Assembly (NCBI GenBank): GCA_003252535.1 | Contig: QKDN01000037.1 | Coordinates: 1 to 32,113 of the forward strand | DNA: 32,113 nucleotides | DNA from: Campylobacterota bacterium | GTDB taxonomy: Bacteria > Campylobacterota > Campylobacteria > Campylobacterales > Sulfurovaceae | Direction: 5' to 3' | Shown: piece after piece, positions 1 through 8,700 of the stretch | How the letters are laid out: each line of letters opens with the position of its first letter | Numbering within the stretch: the stretch's first letter is position 1 | The notes under the pieces: generated by a model | The model's database searches: none | Seen by the model: only the letters and a program-made list of their open reading frames with translations | Told to the model about the DNA's origin: nothing | Made by a program: the position numbers and the translations under genes

Positions 1-34
1 TAACAATTACTTATTTAATTTTTTAAGCATAATC

Positions 35-43
35 TGTTATAAT
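35..43 (+). promoter_or_regulatory. Extended -10 promoter for the LysR gene
   Basis: TGTTATAAT matches an extended -10 (TGn plus TATAAT) in an AT-rich stretch. Transcription would start near position 50, about 45 bases before the chosen start codon. No -35 hexamer is evident, which fits the housekeeping sigma factor of Campylobacterota. Confidence 0.55.
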
Positions 44-95
44 AGAATCATTAGAATAATAATTAATATTCAAAATGACTATAAAGGAAATGATA

Positions 96-998
96 ATGTT
101 AAAAGATTTTGTAAAACTTGAAACATTTCTAACAGTTGCCAGAGAGAGAAGCTTCTCGAAAGCATCGGCAAAACTCGGTATATCCCAGCCTGCGGTGACA
201 CAGCAGATCAAATTCATAGAAAAATATCTCGGCGCGAAGATCATCGAAAGAAAAAAGAACGGTATCAAGCTCACTGCTGAGGGTGAAGAACTCTATAAAG
301 TCGCTACGAACCTCGAAAGAGCCATCCATACGGCTGAAAAAGATGTCCTCAAGATCATCAACAAAGAGATCACATTCAGACTCGGTGCATCGTTCACTAT
401 CGGCAACTACGTCATCCCCGGCGAATGCCTCAACACTATCGGCGAAGCGATCAACAACGACATTACCCTCAGTATCGAGAACAGCGATGCGATCATCCAG
501 GACATCAAGGACCGCAAGCTCGATGTCGGTCTGATCGAATCACCGGTGGTCGACAACGATATCATCTACAGAGAGTGGCTCGAGGATGAGCTCGTCGTCT
601 TCAGCAACACACCGATCCCAAAAACGCTCAAGACCGAAGAGCTCTACGACTTCAGATGGATCTGCCGCGAAGAGGGGAGCCATACCAAAAGGATCGTATC
701 GGAAGTCTTCGAAGACCTCGGCGTATCGTGCAAGAGCTTCAATGTACTCAGCGAAGTGAGCAACACCACAGCTGTCCTCCAGACGATCAAAAGAAGCAAG
801 AAAGACGGTCAGGCTCCTGTAGTCTCGATCATCTCAAGACACGCGATCGCCGACGAGGTACAGAACGGGGAGCTTTTCGAAGCGAGACTCAGAGGGATCA
901 AGATGACGAGAAAGTTCTACATCATCTACTCCAAAGAGAACAAACACAACGCCTATGTCGACAATGTCGTCGACTTCATCCTCAGCGGCAAGTGCTAA
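96..998 (+). CDS. LysR-family transcriptional regulator
   Basis: DNA-binding regulator of 300 residues, the usual LysR length. An N-terminal winged helix-turn-helix covers about residues 5-65, with the typical SFSKASAKLGISQPAVTQQI recognition region. A periplasmic-binding-protein-like effector domain follows from about residue 93 to the end. The start at 96 was chosen because AAAGGA lies 7 bases upstream; an in-frame ATG at 75 has no ribosome-binding site, and one at 90 sits too close to it. The gene runs towards the minus-strand operon and its stop is 3 bases from that operon's last stop, so the two are convergent. No effector or target can be deduced. LysR proteins often control a divergent neighbour, which here would lie outside the window. 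Confidence 0.9.
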   Translation: MLKDFVKLETFLTVARERSFSKASAKLGISQPAVTQQIKFIEKYLGAKIIERKKNGIKLTAEGEELYKVATNLERAIHTAEKDVLKIINKEITFRLGASFTIGNYVIPGECLNTIGEAINNDITLSIENSDAIIQDIKDRKLDVGLIESPVVDNDIIYREWLEDELVVFSNTPIPKTLKTEELYDFRWICREEGSHTKRIVSEVFEDLGVSCKSFNVLSEVSNTTAVLQTIKRSKKDGQAPVVSIISRHAIADEVQNGELFEARLRGIKMTRKFYIIYSKENKHNAYVDNVVDFILSGKC

Positions 999-1001
999 AC
1001 G

Positions 1002-1466
1002 CTACTTTTTGAGGAACCTCTTATTCTTGGGGTTGCTCAGGAGCGCTTCCATAGATTTGGAAGCGCCGCTATCCTCTTGTTGATTTTTCCCTGAATCCAT
1101 AATATGATCTTCCGGCTCAGCGATATTGATCGCGATGATCTGGTCACCCACATATATCTGCTTGATCGCCAGGATCGGCATCGAAACGACCGAACCGAAA
1201 TTATTCTCCCCGAATCCTGCTTCGAAATAGAAGAATCCATCCTCTATCCGCGCCGTCTCATAGGTATAGCCTACCAGCATGAAGAGGACATTCTCACCGA
1301 AACTCTCCAGGATATTCGAGGGCAGCGGCGGATCGAAATTGAGGTGTTTTGTCGTACAGGCGATCGCAAACTCCTGGTTCTTCTCGAACAGAAAATCTAT
1401 ACTCTCCTCAAGATAGTTTGCGACGATCGCTTTATATTCATTTCTCTGAAATAATGAGTTTATCAT
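1002..1466 (-). CDS. Hypothetical protein, possibly SspB-like ClpXP adaptor
   Basis: Soluble acidic protein of 154 residues, last gene of the minus-strand operon. Its ATG overlaps the TGA of the preceding aminotransferase gene (ATGA), with a GAGGGAAGGGT ribosome-binding region, so translational coupling is likely; a longer in-frame start at 1493 would overlap more. Residues about 1-115 form a compact domain in which FYFEAGFGENNFGSVVSMP and AIKQIYVGDQ resemble the SspB pattern of an FxARFGG-like strand, then VPxxAVxAIYARENG. After it come a flexible acidic linker and a basic-hydrophobic end (NKRFLKK), the general plan of SspB with its ClpX-binding tail. The resemblance is short and not proof. 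Otherwise this is an unrecognised conserved-looking protein. Confidence 0.7.
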   Translation of the reverse strand: MINSLFQRNEYKAIVANYLEESIDFLFEKNQEFAIACTTKHLNFDPPLPSNILESFGENVLFMLVGYTYETARIEDGFFYFEAGFGENNFGSVVSMPILAIKQIYVGDQIIAINIAEPEDHIMDSGKNQQEDSGASKSMEALLSNPKNKRFLKK

Positions 1467-2059
1467 ACCCTTCCCTCGATAATACTGCTCCATTGCGGAG
1501 TGATAATCCTGAATCCTACCATAGCATTCATTAGAGCCACGCCATCAAAGCCCCCTATCTCGCCGTAAGATATCTCCCTGCAACCAAGAAACCCATTATC
1601 GATGAGCCTTTGGCGGGTCGTCCCCTCCAGCAGCGGCACAGCCGGGGTGATCCATCTCCCCTCCTCCCTGAAGGCGATATTGGCGATGGTCGTATCGGTG
1701 ACGAGCCCGTCCCTGACGATCAGTACCTCGTCCCAACCGGGAGCAAGCTCTCTCAGTGCATCGAGTCCGGTACGATCGGCATACTTGTAGCGGTAGTCGA
1801 TACCGCTCTCCACGAGCGCGATGGAATCGATCTCTCTGGAGGTGTATGGAAAATACTCTGTCGACTCTATCCCCTTCTCACCGTAGAGGATGCGGCAGCG
1901 GTGGTGTCCATGCAGAGGGAGATCGGTGAGCACCGAAGAGAGATCGATGCTCTCTCCGATAGCCCAGAGCTCTTTGCGGCTTTTGTTGAGCCGTCTGTTG
2001 TGGTACTCGATATGCTCTGCCGCACCATCCCTGATCGAAACAGTCTCAAGGAGCAGCAA
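1463..2059 (-). CDS. Class IV aminotransferase, aminodeoxychorismate lyase-like
   Basis: PLP enzyme of fold type IV, 198 residues, shorter than E. coli PabC (about 270). Visible landmarks are the N-terminal LLETVSIRDG strand, HNRRL, a candidate PLP lysine in YRYKYADRTGLDAL, the VTDTTIANIAF strand and the TPAVPLLEGTTRQRL cofactor-phosphate region. The most likely role is aminodeoxychorismate lyase in p-aminobenzoate/folate synthesis; a branched-chain or D-amino-acid aminotransferase role is not excluded. No ATG is available at the right place. A TTG at 2059 starts the conserved N-terminus and lies 2 bases after the cysK stop, so coupled translation is probable; the start is the least certain part of the call. 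Confidence 0.78.
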   Translation of the reverse strand: MLLLETVSIRDGAAEHIEYHNRRLNKSRKELWAIGESIDLSSVLTDLPLHGHHRCRILYGEKGIESTEYFPYTSREIDSIALVESGIDYRYKYADRTGLDALRELAPGWDEVLIVRDGLVTDTTIANIAFREEGRWITPAVPLLEGTTRQRLIDNGFLGCREISYGEIGGFDGVALMNAMVGFRIITPQWSSIIEGRV

Positions 2060-2061
2060 AA

Positions 2062-2982
2062 CTACTCTTCGAAGAGCGGCGTCGAGAGGTAGCGCTCGGC
2101 AGTATCGCAGAGGATCGTGACGATCGTCTTCCCTTTGTTCTCTGGTCTGCATGCTATCTCGTAGGCAGCCTTGAGATTGGCCCCTGAGGAGATACCGATC
2201 AGCAGCCCCTCTTCCCTGGCCGCTCCCCGTGCCATGGCGAAGGCATCGTCGTTCTCCACCCTCACCACCTCATCGTAGATGTTCTGGTTGAGGATAGCGG
2301 GGATGAACCCAGCGCCGATCCCCTGTATCTTGTGCGGTGCGGCGCTCCCCCCGCTGAGTACGGGAGAGGCAGCAGGCTCGACGGCCGCTACTTTGATACC
2401 GGGTATCTTCTCCCTGAGCACTTCACTCGTCCCGGTCAGCGTCCCGCCCGTCCCTACGGCTGCGACGAAGATATCGACCTTCCCTTCCGTATCGTTGAAA
2501 ATCTCAAGAGCGGTCGTCTTGCGGTGCATGGCAGGGTTGTCGGGGTTTTGGAACTGCTGGAGGATCACAGCATTTTCCATGCTTTCAGCCAGTCTGTTGG
2601 CCTCGGCGATCGAGCCGTTCATCCCCGCTGCGGCTGGTGTGAGGACGAGTTCTGCCCCCAGGTGCTTGAGCAGTTTGCGTCTCTCGATGCTCATCGATTC
2701 TGGCATCGTAAGGATGAGCTTGATCCCTTTGGCAGCGCAGATGGCGGCGAGCCCCACCCCGGTATTGCCGCTGGTGGGCTCGATGATGACGGTATCCTTC
2801 GTGATCGCGCCGCTTGCGAGGGCTTCATTGACCATATTGAGGGCGATACGATCCTTGACCGAGCTGGTTGGGTTCATGAACTCGCATTTACCCAGTATCG
2901 TCGCGCCGCTTCTTTCCGAGAGGGCGTTGAGCCTGACCAGCGGCGTATTGCCGACCAGTTGTTCGATGGATGAGGCTATCAT
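2062..2982 (-). CDS. cysK: Cysteine synthase A (O-acetylserine sulfhydrylase)
   Basis: Makes L-cysteine from O-acetylserine and sulfide, 306 residues. It has the fold II PLP signature with K43 in NPTSSVKDR, the substrate loop TSGNTG at 70-75, the phosphate-binding loop VGTGGT at about 176-181 and GISSGAN near the C-terminus. The start at 2982 has AAGGAG upstream with suitable spacing. It follows the carbonic anhydrase stop by 2 bases and is followed by the aminotransferase. The protein ends in LFEE rather than the C-terminal isoleucine that docks cysteine synthases into serine acetyltransferase, only the last residue of CysK is not involved here as expected. Confidence 0.95.
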   Translation of the reverse strand: MIASSIEQLVGNTPLVRLNALSERSGATILGKCEFMNPTSSVKDRIALNMVNEALASGAITKDTVIIEPTSGNTGVGLAAICAAKGIKLILTMPESMSIERRKLLKHLGAELVLTPAAAGMNGSIAEANRLAESMENAVILQQFQNPDNPAMHRKTTALEIFNDTEGKVDIFVAAVGTGGTLTGTSEVLREKIPGIKVAAVEPAASPVLSGGSAAPHKIQGIGAGFIPAILNQNIYDEVVRVENDDAFAMARGAAREEGLLIGISSGANLKAAYEIACRPENKGKTIVTILCDTAERYLSTPLFEE

Positions 2983-2984
2983 TG

Positions 2985-3650
2985 TTACTCCTTGTTTTGG
3001 ATATTTTCTACAGACAGGGGTCTGAAGTCGTAGAGCTCGTCGTCGTAGCACTCGATACTCCCCGTGCTCATATCGTAGTACCACCCGTGGAGAAAGACTT
3101 TCCCCTCATCGACGCGGCGTTTGACAGCCGGATAGGTGAGGAGGTTCTGGAGCTGGAAGATGATCGAGACCTTCTCCGTGTAGCGCAGAAGAGCCTCCCG
3201 ATCATCCTTGAACATGCTCATCATCGCCACCCTTTTGGGCGCTTCGCCCAGTTCAAGCCACTTGATGGTGTGGATGTTCTCATCACTTTTTGGGATGTTC
3301 TTGTAGAGCGAGGCTATCGCGCCGCAGTCGGAGTGGCCGCAGACGATGATATCGGTGAGCTCCAGTACGCTCACGGCGTACTCGATCGCCGAAGCGGTCG
3401 CATGGTAGTCTGAGTCGGGCTTGTAGGGGGCGACGAAGTTGCCGATATTGCGGATGATGAAGAGGTCGCCCGGCTTGCTGCCGGTGATGAGATTGGGCAT
3501 CACCCTCGAGTCGCTGCACCCGATGAAGAGCGCCTTGGGGTCCTGCCCCTCCTCGCTCAGCTTGCGGAAACGGGCTTCATTCTCTTTGAAATGGATCGCG
3601 CGGAACGCTTCGTTCCCCCTGGCAAAATCCTCTATCTTCTTCTCGCTCAT
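2985..3650 (-). CDS. can: Beta-class carbonic anhydrase
   Basis: Interconverts CO2 and bicarbonate in the cytoplasm, 221 residues, full length for the class. The zinc site is complete: C45 and D47 in CSDSR, H106 and C109 in CGHSDCG, with R49 forming the catalytic dyad with D47. The start has AAGGAG 6 bases upstream. It lies 9 bases after pyrC and 2 bases before cysK. Bicarbonate is used in carbamoyl-phosphate synthesis and in carboxylations, which makes a pyrimidine operon a sensible home; that functional link is an inference. Confidence 0.95.
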   Translation of the reverse strand: MSEKKIEDFARGNEAFRAIHFKENEARFRKLSEEGQDPKALFIGCSDSRVMPNLITGSKPGDLFIIRNIGNFVAPYKPDSDYHATASAIEYAVSVLELTDIIVCGHSDCGAIASLYKNIPKSDENIHTIKWLELGEAPKRVAMMSMFKDDREALLRYTEKVSIIFQLQNLLTYPAVKRRVDEGKVFLHGWYYDMSTGSIECYDDELYDFRPLSVENIQNKE

Positions 3651-3659
3651 ACCCGCTCC

Positions 3660-4670
3660 TTACTCTACCTTGTCGATACTGTAGGCGATCTTCTCCCCAG
3701 CATACATCGGCACGACAGAGCCGTATCTCTCGGGCACGGTACACTCTTTCTTGACCAGTACCACCTTTTTGGCCGGAGGGGTGACGCTGTAGATGTTCAC
3801 CGCGTTGCCCGATACGAACTTCTGGAGGTTCTCCACGGGCGCGCCGTGTTTCTCGAAGAGCTCTGCAAGCACCTGGAGGGCGATGGGTGCGGTGAAAACG
3901 CCTGCCGCGCAGCCCGGGCACTCTTTGGACTCTTTGGGATGGGGCGCCGAATCGCTGCCGAACATCACTTTGGGATGTGCCTTGAGCGCGACACGGAGCA
4001 ATGCTTCCCTGTCTTCGGGTCTCTTGGCGATAGGTTTGCAGAAGAGGTGGGGTCTGAGCATCCCCCCTGCCACATCGTCGAGGGTGATGATCAGGTGGTG
4101 TAGGGTGATGGTCGCGTAGAGATTCTCGAATCTCCCCAGCGCATCGACGCTCTCCTTGGTCGTGATGTGCTCCATGATGATCTTGAGATCGGGGAAAGCG
4201 GTTGCGAGCTTCTCATAAATGGGGACGAACTGCGCCTCCCTGTCCATCACGAATCCCCCCGTCTCGCCGTGGATACACAGCGGTATCCCCAGGTCGCTCA
4301 TCGCCCCCAGGGTCTCCCGCAGCTCCTCGATATCGAAGCCGCTCACTCCACCCTCGGAGTTGGTCGTGATCCCTGCGGGATAGAGCTTGATCGCGGTGAT
4401 CTCGTCAGCGACGCTCTCCAGGAACTCCCGCGTATAGGTGGGCTTGAAAAAGAGTGTCATATAGGGCTCGAACCTGTCCTCGCCGATCGCCGTCCTGATG
4501 CGCTCTTTGTAGGCGAGCACCTCCTCCCTGGTGGTGACGGGAGGGACGAGATTGGGCATGATGATCGCACCGCTGAACGAATGGGAAGTGAGGGGCGCTA
4601 CGGTAGCGAGCATCTCACCGTCCCTGAGGTGGAGGTGCATATCCAGTGGTGAGTCAAGTTCTATATGCAT
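3660..4670 (-). CDS. pyrC: Dihydroorotase
   Basis: Third step of pyrimidine synthesis, cyclising N-carbamoyl-aspartate to dihydroorotate; 336 residues, the length of class II (E. coli-type) PyrC. Binuclear zinc ligands are all visible: H12 and H14 in HLHLRDG, the carboxylated lysine K95 in AIKLYPAG, H134 in IHGE, H168 in EHITT and the catalytic D240 in [14 protein letters not shown] precedes the ATG at 4670. The first 17 bases overlap the 3' end of yidD, so the two are probably co-translated. Confidence 0.96.
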   Translation of the reverse strand: MHIELDSPLDMHLHLRDGEMLATVAPLTSHSFSGAIIMPNLVPPVTTREEVLAYKERIRTAIGEDRFEPYMTLFFKPTYTREFLESVADEITAIKLYPAGITTNSEGGVSGFDIEELRETLGAMSDLGIPLCIHGETGGFVMDREAQFVPIYEKLATAFPDLKIIMEHITTKESVDALGRFENLYATITLHHLIITLDDVAGGMLRPHLFCKPIAKRPEDREALLRVALKAHPKVMFGSDSAPHPKESKECPGCAAGVFTAPIALQVLAELFEKHGAPVENLQKFVSGNAVNIYSVTPPAKKVVLVKKECTVPERYGSVVPMYAGEKIAYSIDKVE

Positions 4671-5016
4671 TGTGATCCTTTATGACGAAATATCTGTTTT
4701 TGGCGCCTGCCTTCGGCACGAACCAATATTTGATCTCCATTTTGCCACAAAGATAGTTAAGGTAGGGTGTCTGATCGAGGATATGAGGCTTTTTGTAGGC
4801 GATCACGGGATAATCGATCCCCCCGTCGAAGAGCTGGTTGCACCGCAGTATCCGCAAGGAAGCATCGGCGAACGCCATGTGCGGCGCGGTCGTATCGAAC
4901 AGCCAGCTCGCATACTCCGAACAGGTCGGATAATAGCGGCACGAAGCCGGGAGCATTTTGGAGATATACTGATACCCTTTGATGGGGGCGAGGAAAAACT
5001 TCTTAATCGTCAGCAT
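4654..5016 (-). CDS. yidD: YidD membrane protein insertion factor
   Basis: Small protein of 120 residues with the YidD signature [20 protein letters not shown] followed by SEYA, including conserved cysteines. The family sits at the inner membrane and is thought to help YidC-mediated insertion. Its ATG overlaps the last 7 bases of the PIN toxin gene and no clear Shine-Dalgarno is seen, so it probably depends on translation of the toxin gene. The 3' end overlaps pyrC by 17 bases. The usual context, rpmH-rnpA-yidD-yidC, is not present here, so this is either a relocated copy or an extra one. Confidence 0.92.
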   Translation of the reverse strand: MLTIKKFFLAPIKGYQYISKMLPASCRYYPTCSEYASWLFDTTAPHMAFADASLRILRCNQLFDGGIDYPVIAYKKPHILDQTPYLNYLCGKMEIKYWFVPKAGAKNRYFVIKDHNAYRT

Positions 5017-5387
5017 TTCGACACATCGCTATCAAAACTGAGTTTTCCGTAGTTTTGCAGTTTGCTTTTGGCACAGATCAGCGCATCGACAAAATCGATA
5101 TTTTTTGCCTCGATGATGCTCAGGGTTTCGAAGAGGATGATCTTGTTGCTATTGACCACACCATCGAGACTCAGGATCATTTTCAGGTCGGCGATCACCT
5201 CATCTTTGGGAAGTTTATAGAACTTTGTCAGGACGAAATACGCCTCCATCAAAACCCCGTCGAGTATCTCGACTTCCAGAGAAGCGTTCTCTATCTGTTC
5301 GAAATAATTCCGACTCTGTACCAAAAACTCCTCGTTATCGCCTACCAGAAAGCGGATAATGATATTGGTATCAAGAAGATAGACCAT
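5010..5387 (-). CDS. PIN-domain ribonuclease, type II toxin
   Basis: PIN-fold endoribonuclease of 125 residues, VapC-like. The acidic metal site is recognisable: D6 in LLDTNIIIRF, E48 in LMEAYFVL, D100 in FVDALICA, and an aspartate near the end in FDSDV. The start lies within the upstream antitoxin gene (17-base overlap), the classic arrangement of toxin-antitoxin pairs in which translation is coupled. Its last 7 bases overlap yidD. Target RNA is unknown. AT content is higher than in the downstream biosynthetic genes, suggesting the pair arrived separately. Confidence 0.9.
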   Translation of the reverse strand: MVYLLDTNIIIRFLVGDNEEFLVQSRNYFEQIENASLEVEILDGVLMEAYFVLTKFYKLPKDEVIADLKMILSLDGVVNSNKIILFETLSIIEAKNIDFVDALICAKSKLQNYGKLSFDSDVSKC

Positions 5388-5625
5388 ACTTCTCTCTCAT
5401 TGCCTCTTCGTAAGCCACGGCTTTTATCTCATCGAAGGTCAGCTCGGTTCCGGGAACCCGCTCTTTATATTTCCCTGCGAGTTTATGGATGATACTCCCC
5501 CTGTGGCTGGGATAGACCATCGCCACGACCTGCTTCTTGCGTTTGTCCACGACCTGGATCACATCGGTGAGATTACTCAGGATCGCCGTATTCTTCTGGA
5601 TATCTCCTATCCCGACACTTAGCAT
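5371..5625 (-). CDS. Phd/YefM-like antitoxin
   Basis: Protein of 84 residues preceding and overlapping the PIN toxin gene. The N-terminal half (IGDIQKN, then ILSNLTDVIQVVDKRKKQVV and AMVYP) matches the Phd/YefM layout of a short helix, a beta strand with a basic turn, and a second strand; the C-terminal half is helical and charged and would wrap the toxin. AAAGGAA lies 7 bases before the ATG. By analogy with the family it should neutralise the toxin and bind its own promoter. Assignment rests on pattern and position, not on a strong motif. Confidence 0.82.
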   Translation of the reverse strand: MLSVGIGDIQKNTAILSNLTDVIQVVDKRKKQVVAMVYPSHRGSIIHKLAGKYKERVPGTELTFDEIKAVAYEEAMREKYGLSS

Positions 5626-5653
5626 CTCTATTCCTTTTATGTATATTTAGATG

Positions 5654-5683
5654 ATTATATATAAATAAGTAATGAATTGTCAA
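5654..5683 (-). promoter_or_regulatory. Consensus sigma70 promoter of the TA-yidD-pyrC operon
   Basis: On the minus strand TTGACA (5683-5678) and TATAAT (5659-5654) are both perfect matches, separated by 18 bases. Transcription should start near 5647, about 20 bases before the antitoxin start. The spacer and flanks are AT-rich. This is the only promoter found between dnaE and the downstream genes to 1002, so it probably drives the whole operon, with the antitoxin as likely autoregulator. Confidence 0.8.
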
Positions 5684-5705
5684 GTTTTAAAAGAGTCGAA
5701 GTTTG

Positions 5706-8700
5706 TCACCCCACCTCGACCAGCTGCTCATCTGGATATATTCCCAGCTCTTTGGCCTCTTCGAGGATCATTTCGCTGACGCTGTAGCGCGACTCGATGA
5801 TGACATCGGCGAGCTTGCTCTTGATGCGCAGTTCGAGCGGCCTGTTACCGGGGTGTTTCTCCACGAGACACATCAGCTCCTGGACTATCTTCGCGTCGGG
5901 CATCAGATCGAGAGCGAGGATGAGAGGCGGCTGTAGTTCCGGCTCCGGGGTGTGCTTCTCCTCTTTTTTGACCGTCACCTTCTCCTTCTTGGCATCTTTG
6001 AGCGATTCGATCTTGAGGAGGTTCATACGGGTGAACTCGCCGTCCTTGGTGATCTTGACCTTGAAGGCGATCGGCTTGGTGATGTCGAAATCCTCCTCCA
6101 GCTCCTTGAGACTCCTCTCGAAGAGCATCAGCTCGATATTGCCGTGAAGGTCCATGATATTGGCGATGCCGAACTTGTTCCCCTTCTTGGATATCTTGTG
6201 GGTGATCGTCTCGATTTTGCCGATGAAAAGCGCCTGCGAACCATCCGCGAGCTCCTCGATCTCGGAGCTGAGGGTATAGTCGATCTCGTCGAGGGTCTCG
6301 CGGTACTTGTCGAGCGGGTGCCCCGAGACATAGAATCCCAACGACTCCTTCTCGAAGTCGAGTATCTGCATCTGCTCGAACTCCTCCATATTGGCCAGCT
6401 CCAGCTCTACCGAGCTCATCATCTCCACCTCGTCGCCGAAGAGCGAACCGACGCTCATCTTCTTGGTCTGGTCGGCCTTGTGGGAGGCTTCGAGGATATC
6501 CTCTATCTGCGAGAGCATCGCGTGGCGGCTGTAGCCGAAACAGTCGAGCGCGCCTGATTTGATGAGCGCTTCGAGGACACGCTTGTTGACCTTGGAGGAG
6601 TCGATACGGGAGGCGAAGTCGGCGAGATCGCTGAACTCCCCGTCCTCCCTCGCTGCGAGGATCGAGTTGATCGCGACATCCCCGGCACCCTTGATCGCCC
6701 CCATACCGAAGATGATCGCATCCTCCCCGTCCTCTTCGGCTGCAGAGAAGACCAGATCGGAGCGGTTGACATCGGGCGGGAGGAGCTTGATCTGCATCCG
6801 TTTGAGCTCGTCGACATACTTGACGACCTTGTCGGTGTTGTTCTTCTCCAGCGTGAGGATCGCCGCCATGAACTCGCGCGGGTAGTAGCGTTTGAGGAAC
6901 GAGGTGTAGAAAGTTACCAGCGCGTAGGCTGCCGAGTGGGATTTGTTGAACCCGTAACCGGCGAACTTGACGATCAGGTCGAAGAGCTCGACCGCTTTTT
7001 GCCTGTCGAACCCCTTGGCAGCCGCTCCGTCGGCAAACTCGGACTGGAGCTTGTCCATCTCCTCCTTGATCTTCTTACCCATCGCCCGCCGTACGAGGTC
7101 GGCGCCGCCGAGGCTGAATCCCCCGATCGTCTGCACGATCTGCATGACCTGCTCCTGGTAGACGATGACCCCGTAGGTGGGTTTGAGTATGGGCTCCAGC
7201 TCCGGGAAGGCGTAGGTGATCGCCGCACGCCCGTGTTTCCGCTCGACGAAGTCGTCAAGCATCCCCGACTCCATAGGCCCCGGTCGGTAGAGGGCGAGCA
7301 TCGCGATGACATCCTCGAAGCCGTTGGGCTTGAGCTTCTTGGCGAGGTCCTGCATACCGGCCGATTCGATCTGGAAGAGTCCGAGCGTATCGCCTGTCGA
7401 GATGTAGTCGTAGACCCCCTTGTCGTTGATATCCTCCTGGATGAAGTCTATCCGTTTCCCCGTCCGCTTCTCGACGAGCTTGTTCGCCTCCTCGATCACG
7501 GTGAGGGTCTTGAGCCCGAGGAAGTCGAACTTGATCAGGTCGACATCCTCGACATATTTCCCGCTATACTGGGTCGCCAGCGTATCCATCCCCGAGGGCT
7601 TGAAGAGCGGTGTCTTGAGCCAGAGCGGTTCGTTGGAGATGACGACCCCGGCGGCGTGGGTGCCCGCGTTGCGGTTGAGTCCTTCGAGGGCGAGGGCGAA
7701 GTCCCACACCCTTTTGGCCTGCGGGTCGGATGTGAGGAGCTCCTTGATCTTGGGCTCCTTCTCGTAGGAGTTCTTGAGGTCGATACCGAGCTCGTCGGGG
7801 ATGAGCTTCGCCATCGCGTCCGCCTTGGCGTAGGGCATATCGAGCACCCTCGCGACATCGCGGATCACCCCTTTGGCGAGGAGCTTGCCGAAGGTGATGA
7901 TCTGCGCGACATTCACCCGGCCGTATTTGTTGATAACATAATCGAGTATCTCCTGGCGGCGCGCCTGGCAGAAGTCCATATCGATATCGGGCATACTTAC
8001 CCGCTCAGGATTGAGGAACCTCTCGAAAAGGAGACCGTAGGGGATCGGGTCGATGTCGGTGATCTCCAGCGCATAGGCGACGAGCGATCCTGCCGCAGAC
8101 CCCCGCCCCGGGCCGACCGGGATACCCATCTGTTTGGCGGCATTGACGAAGTCCCATACGATCAGCATATAGCCTGGGAATTTCATCGAGTTGATGATAT
8201 CGATCTCCACCCTGAGACGCTCCCGGTACTCCTCGTGCCGCTCCTCAGGGACGATCTCCAGCCTCTTCTCAAGCCCCTTTTTGGACTCCGCCTCGAAGAG
8301 TACCATATCGTTGGCGAGCGAGTACTCCACCTCGGGCTCGGGCATCTCCAGCCCCGCCTCGGCGGCTTTCTCACGGGCGAACTTGAAGTTCGGCGGCGTG
8401 GGGTTGCCCAGCTTGATCTCGAGGTTGCACTTGTCGACGATCTCCTGGGTGTTCTCGAGGGCTTCGGGGATATCGGCATAGAGGCGCGCCACCTGCTCGG
8501 GGGACTTGACATAGAACTCGTGGACGGAGTGGCGCAGACGGTTGGGGTCGTCGTAGAGTTTGTTCATCGCGATACACATGAACGCCTCGTGTGGGTCGGC
8601 ATCCTCGGGATTGGTATAGTGGGTGTCGTTGGTCGCGACGATCTTGATCCCGGTCTCCTGCGAGAGACGGATGATATCCTTGTCGATGCGGAGCTGGTCG

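Noticed and set aside
75-998. LysR gene starting at ATG 75
   Set aside because: No Shine-Dalgarno upstream; ATG 96 has AAAGGA at good spacing and gives the usual LysR length.
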